Assembly: GCA_040386355.1 (NCBI GenBank)
Contig: JAZKFP010000280.1
Span: 1-33,531 of the forward strand
Origin: JAZKFP01 sp040386355
GTDB taxonomy: Bacteria; Pseudomonadota; Gammaproteobacteria; Pseudomonadales; UBA6940
Direction: 5' to 3'
DNA: 33,531 bases
This document shows positions 16,831 to 24,891 of this stretch, piece by piece. Made by a program: the position numbers and the translations under genes. Numbering within the stretch: position 1 is the first letter of the stretch; every line of letters starts with the position of its first letter. A model generated the notes under the pieces. It searched no databases, was not told the DNA's origin, and saw nothing but the letters and a program-made list of their open reading frames with translations.

Positions 16831-17571
16831 CGATTTACGTTTTTGACTTTCTTCCATTTCTTTAGCCGTTGGCAAACTTCCCTTTTTAATTGCACATGCT
16901 AATAGCGTAACTCGACGATTCCAGTTACGACCTTCATCGGTATTATTACTCGCCATGGGTTGTGTATCGCCTGCCCCATAACTATGGGTTCGATTCATAT
17001 TAATTCCGCGAGAGATCACATAGCGTTGCACATGGGTAGCGCGCAATTCAGATAAATGTTGATTGTACATGCCAGGTCCGGAATTATCGCTATGACCGAT
17101 TAAATCAATGCGTGTATTGATAGATTCTTTAAACGCATCAATGAGCTGATCCAAAATAGGATAAAACGCTGGATTCAAATGCGGGCTGTCAGCGTCATAA
17201 AATAAATTGCCTGGTAATTGAAGTCGAATTTTTGAATCTGACATTTTTACATCGATGCCAACTTTTCTTAGGGTTGGCTCAAGGTTAGTTAATGCTTCTA
17301 GAGTATCGTCAGAAATTTTTTCATTGCTGCAAGCCGGGGGAATGGGACCTTTTAACGGCGCCCATTTATTTTTTTTAGGTTCGCCTTTTCCCATAATTGC
17401 TTGTGAGCCAGCACCAATAAATCCTTCAGTTTTGAAGGAGCGGGATTCATCAACAGTACCGGCATACGGTTCTTTATAAGAACAACCTGATAGAACCAGA
17501 AACAAAGAAGGGATAATGAAATAAATTGGTAAAGATTGTTTGATTAGAAAACTAGGAAATTTAACCTTCAT
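16810..17571 (-). CDS. OmpA-domain lipoprotein
   Basis: A 253-residue predicted outer-membrane lipoprotein. The signal sequence ends in lipobox LSGC (C30). A linker leads to an OmpA C-terminal peptidoglycan-binding domain at about residues 105-225, shown by RIDLIGHSDNSG, the LSELRATHVQRYVISRGI helix, and RNWNRRVTL with the arginine that contacts diaminopimelate. There is no beta-barrel domain. A cysteine pair (C81 region and C227 region) may bridge the domain. It diverges from the secreted-repeat-protein locus across 447 bp and may be an anchoring partner of that system; that is inference from position only. Confidence 0.88.
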   Translation of the reverse strand: MKVKFPSFLIKQSLPIYFIIPSLFLVLSGCSYKEPYAGTVDESRSFKTEGFIGAGSQAIMGKGEPKKNKWAPLKGPIPPACSNEKISDDTLEALTNLEPTLRKVGIDVKMSDSKIRLQLPGNLFYDADSPHLNPAFYPILDQLIDAFKESINTRIDLIGHSDNSGPGMYNQHLSELRATHVQRYVISRGINMNRTHSYGAGDTQPMASNNTDEGRNWNRRVTLLACAIKKGSLPTAKEMEESQKRKSLWHSDP

Positions 17572-18018
17572 TTCTCGTGAACTCCAAAAGTAATTCTTGT
17601 TGTTATAGTCATGCTAATTGTTATTATGAGCGCTTCTCTAGAGTATTCAGAAGTAGAAAGAGAATCAACATCTGATTAGATAATGTTTTTCTTTCAGTAT
17701 GGTGTTCACACGGTTGTGCGCTTAAGAGAAGATATTATGTCTTTGGCAAATAAAGCTGAGACTATTATCCTTTCCCAAAAATCAGTGACTTACGTTTGAT
17801 AATTGATATTAAAAAAATGTTGACAAAAGATTGCTATCAAGTGACATTTGACGTGTAGCCTTTTTTTACCAGATTGAAATCTCAAGAAGCTACAAATAAA
17901 AAGATCTTGAGACTATTGAATGCAGTTGCTTAGTAGACCTTTTCATGATCTGATTAAGCTGCTCATTCAAACTAAATATAAAAATACATATAACAAAAAC
18001 AGAAATGAGGTAAACCTT
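17572..18018. promoter_or_regulatory. Divergent control region between the OmpA-type lipoprotein and the repeat-protein locus
   Basis: No gene is seen in these 447 bases. A perfect -35 hexamer TTGACA lies at 17820-17825 on the plus strand, with a weak -10 candidate gacatt 17 bases later (3 of 6 matches). The transcript would have a leader of about 165 bases before the ATG at 18019. A longer reading frame could start upstream of that ATG, but the good ribosome binding site supports 18019. Confidence 0.35.
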
Positions 18019-18459
18019 ATGTCCTTCCCCAAGAAGTATTCTTCCTCTGTAAAAAATATTATTAAATCATCTGTCATTGCGGCTGCTTTTTTAGCTTCTG
18101 CAAGTGTTTTTGCAGGTGCTCCACAAGCGAACGTAGGCGGTAATTCGACTATTGATATTGAAGTTCCACCTATTTTGAACGCTGGTTTAGCAATCGGTGG
18201 AGATATGGCGTTAGAAGTCAGTGTTGGTACTATTCATGGAGACTCGTCAGTGAACGGTGACCATAATGTCACTATTGCAATGGGTAGAATTCTTGAAGAC
18301 GCTAACATTTTAGGAATTGGTTTAGGTGGTGGTCTTGGCGGTATTGTTAACGCCGGTTTAGTTATTGGTGGAGACTTTTGCGGTAAGGTAGCGGTTGGAT
18401 CTATTGGTGCTAGTACTTGCACTTACGGCGATGGTCCATTTGCTGCAGAAGGTGAGTAG
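18019..18459 (+). CDS. Secreted glycine-rich repeat protein 1 (candidate surface-fibre subunit)
   Basis: A 146-residue protein with a clear signal peptide cleaved after about residue 32 (ASVFA-GAP). ATG 18019 has tgagg eight bases upstream. The mature part is Gly/Ile/Val-rich with an evident internal repeat: NAGLAIGGDMALEVSVGTI at 54-72 and NAGLVIGGDFCGKVAVGSI at 111-129. Alternating hydrophobic residues suggest stacked beta strands. C121 and C134 form a terminal pair also seen in the next two genes. I know no named family. The CsgG-like gene downstream suggests it is an exported, possibly amyloid-like, subunit. Confidence 0.8.
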   Translation: MSFPKKYSSSVKNIIKSSVIAAAFLASASVFAGAPQANVGGNSTIDIEVPPILNAGLAIGGDMALEVSVGTIHGDSSVNGDHNVTIAMGRILEDANILGIGLGGGLGGIVNAGLVIGGDFCGKVAVGSIGASTCTYGDGPFAAEGE

Positions 18460-18519
18460 GATTGAATAGTTGAGTAATAATTATTTAATTATTACGAAGT
18501 TAAACAGTAAATAAGTCTG

Positions 18520-18560
18520 CGGCCTTGACAGTTTGAAAATGTATTTGTTAGGGCCGTTTT
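18520..18560 (+). terminator. Weak terminator or attenuator after repeat-protein gene 1
   Basis: CGGCCTT (18520-18526) pairs with AGGGCCG (18550-18556) with one G-T wobble, then TTTT. The loop is long (23 nt), so termination is probably partial. An all-A/T hairpin (TAATAATTA / TAATTATTA) at 18475-18494 lies just before it. Partial stopping here would make gene 1 the most abundant product of the locus. Confidence 0.45.
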
Positions 18561-18637
18561 AAAAAATAAGATATATGAATGTATAACAATAATAATATTT
18601 ATAAACTCCTCCGTTAGATGTGGAGAGGGGAACCAAA

Positions 18638-19000
18638 ATGCAAATTCAATTATCCAATATTTCACGCAGTAAGAAATTAATTCTAATTAATTTTCTTTTA
18701 TTGTCTGTACTCGTTCCCGTACCAACTCTTTACGCTGCCGCCCCTAATATCACTGGCGCAGTCGATATTACTATTCAAACAGGAACTATTACTAACGTGG
18801 CTACGGGTATTGGTTCAATTGCTCAAGTGGGCATTGGTTCAGTATCGGATGGTGATAGTACCCTTACCGGTTTTACAACAGATATTACTGTCGGTGATGT
18901 TATTAATCAGGCTGTAGCGCAAGGTTCATGTGCTCAAATATTAATTGGAACACTTGGTTTCCCTATGTGTGGGGGCGGAGGCGGAGCAGCAGCTGAATAA
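18638..19000 (+). CDS. Secreted glycine-rich repeat protein 2
   Basis: A 120-residue protein with a signal peptide cleaved after about residue 33-35 (TLYAA-AP). ATG 18638 follows a strong gagagggga site. The mature part, about 86 residues, has the same pattern as protein 1: GSIAQVGIGSV at 59-69 and GSCAQILIGTL at 96-106, with DITVGDV between. C98 and C111 form the terminal cysteine pair. It ends in a glycine-alanine tail. It is a paralogue of its neighbours and a candidate co-subunit or nucleator. Confidence 0.75.
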   Translation: MQIQLSNISRSKKLILINFLLLSVLVPVPTLYAAAPNITGAVDITIQTGTITNVATGIGSIAQVGIGSVSDGDSTLTGFTTDITVGDVINQAVAQGSCAQILIGTLGFPMCGGGGGAAAE

Positions 19001-19043
19001 GTGAGTTAAATAATTATTATTATGCTGTGTCGTGGAATTATTT

Positions 19044-19490
19044 ATGAAAATTAGAACTAATTTAAAATTTTTAAATGAAAAAATCTTAATAAGTAAAACT
19101 TTTTTCATAACAAGTTTTTCAGCTTGTGCGGTAAGTTTATTTTTATCTTCCGTTGCTCAAAGTGCAGAAATGATGGGGCCTCCTGACAGCCATATTGGAT
19201 TTTCGGGCGTGCAATATCATATTCCACGTGGTACTCGTCCAACCTGGTATAAATATCAAGCGACACGCAATAAAATGAGAGGTGACGGTAAAAATTTAGC
19301 ACAGGATGTACAGAACAGTTTAAATGCGCAAGGTGCTGAATCGCTACGTCGAAATTATACGGTGTCGGATGGTTATACCGGCGATTGTGCAATAAGTATC
19401 GGTAACGTGAGTAAAAGCCCGTTAGCTGGTAGAAGTGATAATGTTGTAATCATTGATGGTGATGTGATAAATGCTGGCGACTGCAATTAA
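19044..19490 (+). CDS. Secreted repeat protein 3 with a longer N-terminal domain
   Basis: A 148-residue protein with a long signal sequence ending near residue 41 (AQSA-EM). ATG 19044 is preferred over GTG 19032. The first mature half (residues 42-105) is polar and unlike the two previous products, with a proline/aromatic stretch (YHIPRGTRPTWYKY). The last 36 residues repeat the shared motif: GDCAISIGNV, then NVVIIDGDVINAGDC, with C115 and C147. The end overlaps the CsgG-like gene by 20 bases, which links them in one operon. It could be a cap, adaptor or nucleator for the other two. Confidence 0.72.
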   Translation: MKIRTNLKFLNEKILISKTFFITSFSACAVSLFLSSVAQSAEMMGPPDSHIGFSGVQYHIPRGTRPTWYKYQATRNKMRGDGKNLAQDVQNSLNAQGAESLRRNYTVSDGYTGDCAISIGNVSKSPLAGRSDNVVIIDGDVINAGDCN

Positions 19491-20682
19491 TAATAAAAAA
19501 AGAAAGATCGGCCACATTCAAAGCCAAAAAATTATTAAATGGCTTGGAATCTCTGCAATCTTATTCTTATCAGGCTGTGCAAAGTTTCAGCTTGGGCAAG
19601 AAGTTCATAGCCGTAATCCAATTGAAAAACCGGCTTACAACTTCACAACCTTTTCTGACTCTCTTGAGTGTGTTGATCATCTGTTATACATGATGGATGC
19701 CGAACCGATAATGCTCACGGCACAGGAAGTAAGTAATTATACAATGGAAGCCCAGCCACTGGCTGGTATGAAAGATATGATGATCTCTGCGTTTTCTAGA
19801 ATGTCGCAACGCAGCGGAAAAATTCAGTTTGTTGCCTACGGTACAGATATTCGAGACATCATTCTTCTACATAAAGCGCATCGGCAAGCCAATGAATTTG
19901 CAGTACCGGATTACTTTATTCGAGGCGGTATTACGCAACTTGATCGAAACGTAGTAATTAATCGAATTGGTGGTGCAGTCAGTGCAGATGAAGTAAATGC
20001 TGCGTATTCTGGTGGCCAATCCATTTCCTATATTGGCCTTGATTTAAATATGGGAACGGTCAAAAACCTACAAATGCTTTCGAATGTTACTTCAAATAAT
20101 GTTTTAGCTATGTACGATCGTGGTTTTGGAAATGAGCTTGGTGGTTCTATTAAATCAGTAGGTTTAGCCTTTGATTTTGGTATCGATCGTAAAGATGGTT
20201 TGGGCCAAGCGATTCGTAATTTAGTAGATTTAGGAGCGATTGAAATTGTTGGTAAATTAACCGATGTGCCTTATATGAGTTGTTTACCCGTTAACTATAG
20301 CGATCCAGATATTCAAACCTTAATCGATAAAGAGTATTACAACCTACGTTCAAAATCTGGTAAGTTAATTAAAGTCATTCAAATGCGATTAGCAGAAATT
20401 GGTTACTACCATGGGAAAATTGATGGTCTGCCTAACAAAGAAACTTTATTAGCAATCAATTACTTTAAAACGCTGTATCAAATGCCTGCTAATGAACCAT
20501 TGATTACGATTAACCTGTACAAACATTTACTGTACGGTGAAAAATTTGAGTGGCCACGTGCACAAATGCGAGTGAATGGTGAATTCGCGCCAGCGGTTTC
20601 AAAAACGAATCGACAAGTCATTCAACAAGTTCGTGAAGGGCATGAATTAAATAGATTTGATTTAATCGAAGATGATTTATAA
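19471..20682 (+). CDS. CsgG-like outer-membrane secretion lipoprotein with C-terminal peptidoglycan-binding domain
   Basis: A 403-residue lipoprotein: signal sequence and lipobox LSGC with C36. Residues about 45-285 resemble CsgG/HfaB, the nine-subunit outer-membrane channel that exports curli or holdfast-anchor proteins. The cues are DYFIRGGITQLDRNVV, the ISYIGLDLNMGTVKNLQML strand, NVLAM and the closing AIRNLVDLGAIEIVGKLTDVPYMSCL. Residues about 305-355 (IQMRLAEIGYYHGKIDGLPNKETLLAINYFK) form a PG_binding_1-type domain, not part of E. coli CsgG. It is the last gene of the locus and is followed by a strong terminator. Confidence 0.75.
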   Translation: MLATAINNKKRKIGHIQSQKIIKWLGISAILFLSGCAKFQLGQEVHSRNPIEKPAYNFTTFSDSLECVDHLLYMMDAEPIMLTAQEVSNYTMEAQPLAGMKDMMISAFSRMSQRSGKIQFVAYGTDIRDIILLHKAHRQANEFAVPDYFIRGGITQLDRNVVINRIGGAVSADEVNAAYSGGQSISYIGLDLNMGTVKNLQMLSNVTSNNVLAMYDRGFGNELGGSIKSVGLAFDFGIDRKDGLGQAIRNLVDLGAIEIVGKLTDVPYMSCLPVNYSDPDIQTLIDKEYYNLRSKSGKLIKVIQMRLAEIGYYHGKIDGLPNKETLLAINYFKTLYQMPANEPLITINLYKHLLYGEKFEWPRAQMRVNGEFAPAVSKTNRQVIQQVREGHELNRFDLIEDDL

Positions 20683-20715
20683 ACGACAAATATAAATTTA
20701 AGAGTTTTCTTTTCA

Positions 20716-20744
20716 GGGTGAAGCTTCTTGCTTCACCCTTTTTT
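20716..20744 (+). terminator. Rho-independent terminator of the CsgG-like locus
   Basis: A perfect 9-bp stem GGGTGAAGC / GCTTCACCC (20716-20724 and 20730-20738), a TTCTT loop and a run of T. It lies 34 bases after the stop codon at 20682. Confidence 0.92.
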
Positions 20745-20813
20745 ATTGTGGGTTAGAATTTAAGTGTGTTAATAAAAAACCAAACATTTAAACAACTAAA
20801 AGAGATTTTTTGG

Positions 20814-20875
<62 letters not shown>

Positions 20876-20975
20876 NNNNNNNNNNNNNNNNNNNNNNNNN
20901 NNNNNNNNNNNNNNNNNNNNNNNNNNNNNNNNNNNNNNNNNNNNNNNNNNNNNNNNNNNNNNNNNNNNNNNNNNN
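20876..20975. other. Assembly gap of 100 N within the tandem repeat
   Basis: A 100-N placeholder between two contig ends, both in the 7-bp array. The array is longer than the 55-bp k-mer inferred from the recA gap, which explains the break. The true length is unknown. Confidence 0.93.
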
Positions 20976-20978
20976 TGC

Positions 20979-21127
20979 GGGCGAAAAATGTTTCGCCCCT
21001 ACACATTAAAAATATTTTCCTAGCAACCGACAACCGATTATTTGGTTAAACGTATTTACCAATTGAATGAATTTTTCGATTATACGGATAGATGTTTGTG
21101 TATGTAGGGGCGAATAATCATTCGCCC
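20979..21127. repeat. Inverted pair of GGGCGAA...TTCGCCC palindromes, copy 3
   Basis: One unit at 20979-21002 (gggcgaaaaatgtttcgccc plus ctac) directly adjoins the 7-bp array. The opposite unit is at 21104-21127 (gtag first, with an aataatcatt centre identical to the unit at 6144). The span is 149 bp, very close to the 148 bp of copy 2. No coding content. Confidence 0.75.
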
Positions 21128-21192
21128 GTGTATAAAATACCAATACATATTGTTCTAACCCAAACTCAACCTATCAAATACACCGGAAACCA

Positions 21193-21450
21193 ATGTCTAA
21201 ATCCTCTTTTAATGAAGAAGACACATCTCGCATTATTGAAATGGCGTGGGAAGATCGAACCCCATTTGAAGCCATAGAAAAACTATTCGGCTTAAATGAA
21301 TCTGCGGTAATCCAATTAATGCGCGGACAACTAAAAACAAAAACCTTTCGCGTCTGGCGTAAACGCGTTACCGGCAGATCCACTAAACATTTATTCTTGC
21401 GATCACCCGAAGTAAATCGTGGATATTGCCCAACACAATATAAACGATAA
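21193..21450 (+). CDS. TIGR03643/DUF2805 family protein
   Basis: An 85-residue basic cytoplasmic protein. The hallmark SRIIEMAWEDRTPFEAIE, FGLNESAVIQLMRGQLK, and FRVWRKRVTGRSTKH blocks identify this small family, which has a helix-turn-helix-like opening and a conserved arginine-rich second half. Its function is not known; nucleic-acid binding is plausible from the fold and charge. The ATG follows ggaaacc. It is isolated, with repeats upstream and a convergent large gene downstream. Confidence 0.88.
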   Translation: MSKSSFNEEDTSRIIEMAWEDRTPFEAIEKLFGLNESAVIQLMRGQLKTKTFRVWRKRVTGRSTKHLFLRSPEVNRGYCPTQYKR

Positions 21451-21516
21451 TTTGAATTTTTTAACACTCGCCACAGTTATGAATAAAAAATTACTTTGCG
21501 ATATATTTTAATTAAA

Positions 21517-23874
21517 TTATGGTTGCCCTAAAAAAGCCGCAACACGATCCCATTCATTTAATGTTCCAACTGCATTTTGTGCTGGACCTGGAAAATCAGG
21601 CGTACTCAAGGTGTCAGTTAAACGATCCATATTATCTTGTGAAAACCCTCGCAGTGATTGTAATTCTTTAGGGGCTTGAACTCTAATAGTATCTGCACTA
21701 TCTGCTGGGCGATTTAATATGCGCTGTAAGCGATACGGGAATTGGTTTAGTACCACAGAAGTCATCATGTTACTTAATACATATAATTTCCGTTGATAAA
21801 TTGGAACATTTAATTGCGGTGGATTTCCATTAATATGAGTATTTAAATTGGTTAAGTTAATGGGATTTTCTGAAAACCTTCTTAAAAATTTAATGATTTG
21901 AAAAAAATCTTCTCGTGCTAATTCTGTTGCACTAGTTTTCGCACGAGATTGAATCGAGTGAAATATTTGATTAGCCTCATCAAATGGTCTTTGCGCTAGT
22001 ATCGTAGTAATTTTATTATGATTTTCAACTACTGAATCGTAATGTGCAAAGCCACGGTGTTGACTAACTTCGATTTGATGTAATCGAGATGGGTTTAATC
22101 TTTTCTTTTCAGCAATTAATTGTGGAATACTTGCTAAAGTCAATTTTGCTGCAGTAATTTGTAGCATTCTCGTAAGACCCACATCACTTTTTGCGTTTCT
22201 ACGAACTTGATCATAAGTATCATCAGTGGGCAGTTCTGGTAATAATACATTTTGCATCCGCATTCCAATTATGCCTTTCTGCGAATTATTTTGTCGCACA
22301 TGTGCATCTGTATTATTTTGCTGTGCATTTCCATGGGAACACATTTCAGCAATGTTTTGCCATAGCGCTAGTTTTATAAATTCTCCAGGAACAGTATCAA
22401 TCGTTAGTAAATCTTGTGTTAAATGGTTTACCAAACCACTGAAATATGCCCTTGCTCGATGCCGAGTTATCGGATCAAATAATTGATTGTTGTCGATATC
22501 ATTAAGGAAATCTCCTAAAAAATTTATATTATTTCTATTGTGCTGCCCAACATTGCCATGCCTCTCAAAAAAATCAACCGTATTTTGAAGCTCCCGTGTT
22601 CGCTGGTTACTAAAATGGTTACGTCGAAAAGATGATGCAATTGCTTTTTTGTGTGATCTATACAATAGCGCCAAAAAAATTCTGCCAACAATACGTCTAG
22701 CAATAACTGCAAGGAAACCAAGCCCAGATCCAAAGCTTATTGTAGGTATACCGTATCTTTCCCATTTAGATTTCTCAGTTTTTTCAGGTTCAGGAACTGG
22801 CTCCGCAGTTGTCGTCGGTTGCACCGTTGCAGGAGCACTAGAAGGTGATTGTGTTTTATTGGGTTGAGATGTAGGTGCGGGTGTATTAGGCAGTACAGTT
22901 GGTTTTGCAGTTGCAGGCATTGTAGGTTGTGAAGTTGCTACCGGAGCTGGAGTTGCTGAAACAGAAGGTGCAGGAGTAGGTGTTCCCTCTATAGGATCTC
23001 CAAAAATTTGAGTTTTAGATTCTATTGTAATGTGATAATTAAAAGTGCGGGTTGATCCATTTGCACTTACAGTGCTAAATGCATTTAATTGATCTAAAGT
23101 AAATTCATAAAACTTTAAACCAAACTTCTCTTTGATAGTTAAATTTCCTAAAAACACAAGTTTTTGATTTTCAATAAACAACTCAACATCTTCTTCCGTA
23201 TAAAATACTTGCTTAACATGAACATTTTTTATTAAACACCCATAATCAATATGAGTAGGTCCCTCAAAATCTGAGTTTAGAACTGTAACACCATCATCTA
23301 TAAAATTTGTTACAGCATCTGCAGATGTATCAAGGCTTAAAAAATTCGAGTTATTAATATTGCTATCGTATTGCACTTCAGTAGGTCCGGCAAATTTTGA
23401 CTTATTAATCGTTACATTATCATCAATAAGCGCATCATTTAAAAAATCACTATTTGTTAATTTACAGTCGTAATCCACACTTGTTTGGGCATTTGGATTA
23501 AAGCTACAGTTTGTAATTATGTTATTTTCTCCATAAGAATTGGGAAGTGAGGTTGTTTGAAGAAATCTCGTCTGTGATTTTAAAGATGAGTTTATATTTT
23601 GGTGAGTAACTGCGAGATTATTTTGAACTTTAGAAGTTTGTGAATCGAAAGTAAAAAAGAATTTTGCTTTCGATTTGGAAAAATAATTTTCTGCGGCATT
23701 TTGAGACATATGAGTTCGTTGAAAAGGCGCACTAATCCCAAACGCAAAACCTGAGTTTGAACCCAAAACCGCCACAGCAATTGAATACAACCGCCCCATT
23801 CTAGGTAGCGGATTAAAATGTGCTTTTAAAGATTGATTAGCATTAAAACTGGCAGGGCGATTTGAAACGGTCAT
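21517..23874 (-). CDS. Large membrane-anchored protein of unknown function with beta-repeats and a proline linker
   Basis: 785 residues from ATG 23874, which follows ggaagaag; a TTG 24 bases earlier is less likely. A hydrophobic stretch at residues 28-48 may be a signal sequence after an unusually long start. Residues about 118-240 contain near-repeats: NSDFL-DALIDDNVTINKSKFAGPTEVQYD, then NNSNFLS and IDDGVTVLNSDFEGPTHIDYG, like a pentapeptide or right-handed beta-helix. Residues 298-364 are a Thr/Pro/Ala linker, 376-405 a likely membrane helix, and 406-785 a polar helical domain. No family is recognised. A surface or secreted effector-like role is possible, but unproven. Confidence 0.75.
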   Translation of the reverse strand: MTVSNRPASFNANQSLKAHFNPLPRMGRLYSIAVAVLGSNSGFAFGISAPFQRTHMSQNAAENYFSKSKAKFFFTFDSQTSKVQNNLAVTHQNINSSLKSQTRFLQTTSLPNSYGENNIITNCSFNPNAQTSVDYDCKLTNSDFLNDALIDDNVTINKSKFAGPTEVQYDSNINNSNFLSLDTSADAVTNFIDDGVTVLNSDFEGPTHIDYGCLIKNVHVKQVFYTEEDVELFIENQKLVFLGNLTIKEKFGLKFYEFTLDQLNAFSTVSANGSTRTFNYHITIESKTQIFGDPIEGTPTPAPSVSATPAPVATSQPTMPATAKPTVLPNTPAPTSQPNKTQSPSSAPATVQPTTTAEPVPEPEKTEKSKWERYGIPTISFGSGLGFLAVIARRIVGRIFLALLYRSHKKAIASSFRRNHFSNQRTRELQNTVDFFERHGNVGQHNRNNINFLGDFLNDIDNNQLFDPITRHRARAYFSGLVNHLTQDLLTIDTVPGEFIKLALWQNIAEMCSHGNAQQNNTDAHVRQNNSQKGIIGMRMQNVLLPELPTDDTYDQVRRNAKSDVGLTRMLQITAAKLTLASIPQLIAEKKRLNPSRLHQIEVSQHRGFAHYDSVVENHNKITTILAQRPFDEANQIFHSIQSRAKTSATELAREDFFQIIKFLRRFSENPINLTNLNTHINGNPPQLNVPIYQRKLYVLSNMMTSVVLNQFPYRLQRILNRPADSADTIRVQAPKELQSLRGFSQDNMDRLTDTLSTPDFPGPAQNAVGTLNEWDRVAAFLGQP

Positions 23875-24111
23875 GATACTTCTTCCATATAAATGCAAAG
23901 TTAACAGTGAACTTTAGAATGAAAGGCGCCAAAATATCATTTTGCAGTTCGAAAAGTCCAGCTAGGCTTTAAATAAAAGAAGGTTTTCGTAATAAATATT
24001 TATGCTTTTGTAACGCTGCTCGCAGGAGAACCTTTGTTAGGGGAAACAAGTTTAAATAAAGGAGCCAGGAGTAAAAATAATAAATCATTATTTTAAATAG
24101 CTTTATTAATT

Positions 24112-24837
24112 CTATAAACGAAACTGCTCCCCTAAATACACTTCCCGCACTTTTTGATTTGCCAGAATATCGCTCGGTGTACCTGAAGCAATAATGGTTC
24201 CTTCGCTCACGATAAAAGCGGCTTCACAGATATCTAATGTTTCGCGGACATTATGATCGGTAATTAATACACCTAATCCACGCGCCTTTAATTGCAGAAT
24301 TATTTCTTTGATGTCAGATACTGAAATAGGATCAACACCTGCAAAAGGTTCATCTAACAAAATAAATTTTGGATCCATTGCAAGTGCACGTGCAATTTCA
24401 ACACGACGTCGTTCACCACCGGATAAACTCATACCTAATGAATTGGCAACGTGTTGAATATGAAACTCTTGCATTAACTCATTCAGTTTTTCTTTACGTT
24501 GAGTTTTGGACAAATCTTTGCGTAATTCAAGAATCGCCATAATATTGTCTTTAACCGACAAACTACGAAAAATAGAAGCTTCTTGCGGTAAATAACCAAT
24601 TCCATGTCGAGCACGGCCATGCATGGGTTCATGCGTTAAATCAATATCGTCAATTTTTACAGTGCCTGCGTCTTGTTCGACCAATCCAATAATCATGTAG
24701 AAACACGTTGTTTTTCCTGCGCCATTTGGACCAAGTAAACCAACCACTTGTTGACTGTTCACCGATAAAGAAACATCACGCACAATATTTCTTTTTTTAT
24801 AACTCTTTGCTAGATGTTGCACGTGTAATTGACTCAT
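24112..24837 (-). CDS. lptB: LPS export ABC transporter ATPase LptB
   Basis: Cytoplasmic ATPase of the LptB2FGC complex that drives lipopolysaccharide from the inner membrane to the cell surface. The 241 residues show Walker A GPNGAGKT (36-43), the Q-loop region LPQEASIFRSLS, signature LSGGERRRVEIARAL and Walker B ILLDEPFAGVDP with the H-loop ITDHNVRE. It is the last gene of kdsD-kdsC-lptC-lptA-lptB. The usual next gene, rpoN, is not here. Confidence 0.97.
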   Translation of the reverse strand: MSQLHVQHLAKSYKKRNIVRDVSLSVNSQQVVGLLGPNGAGKTTCFYMIIGLVEQDAGTVKIDDIDLTHEPMHGRARHGIGYLPQEASIFRSLSVKDNIMAILELRKDLSKTQRKEKLNELMQEFHIQHVANSLGMSLSGGERRRVEIARALAMDPKFILLDEPFAGVDPISVSDIKEIILQLKARGLGVLITDHNVRETLDICEAAFIVSEGTIIASGTPSDILANQKVREVYLGEQFRL

Positions 24838-24891
24838 AGGTTTTCCATGTCTTTCTCAGAACAGTTATTTTCTAAAAATTTATTTAATAAT

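Noticed and set aside
18234..18422. Proline-rich minus-strand reading frame within repeat-protein gene 1
   Set aside because: Complement of glycine codons in a clearly coding, signal-peptide-bearing gene.
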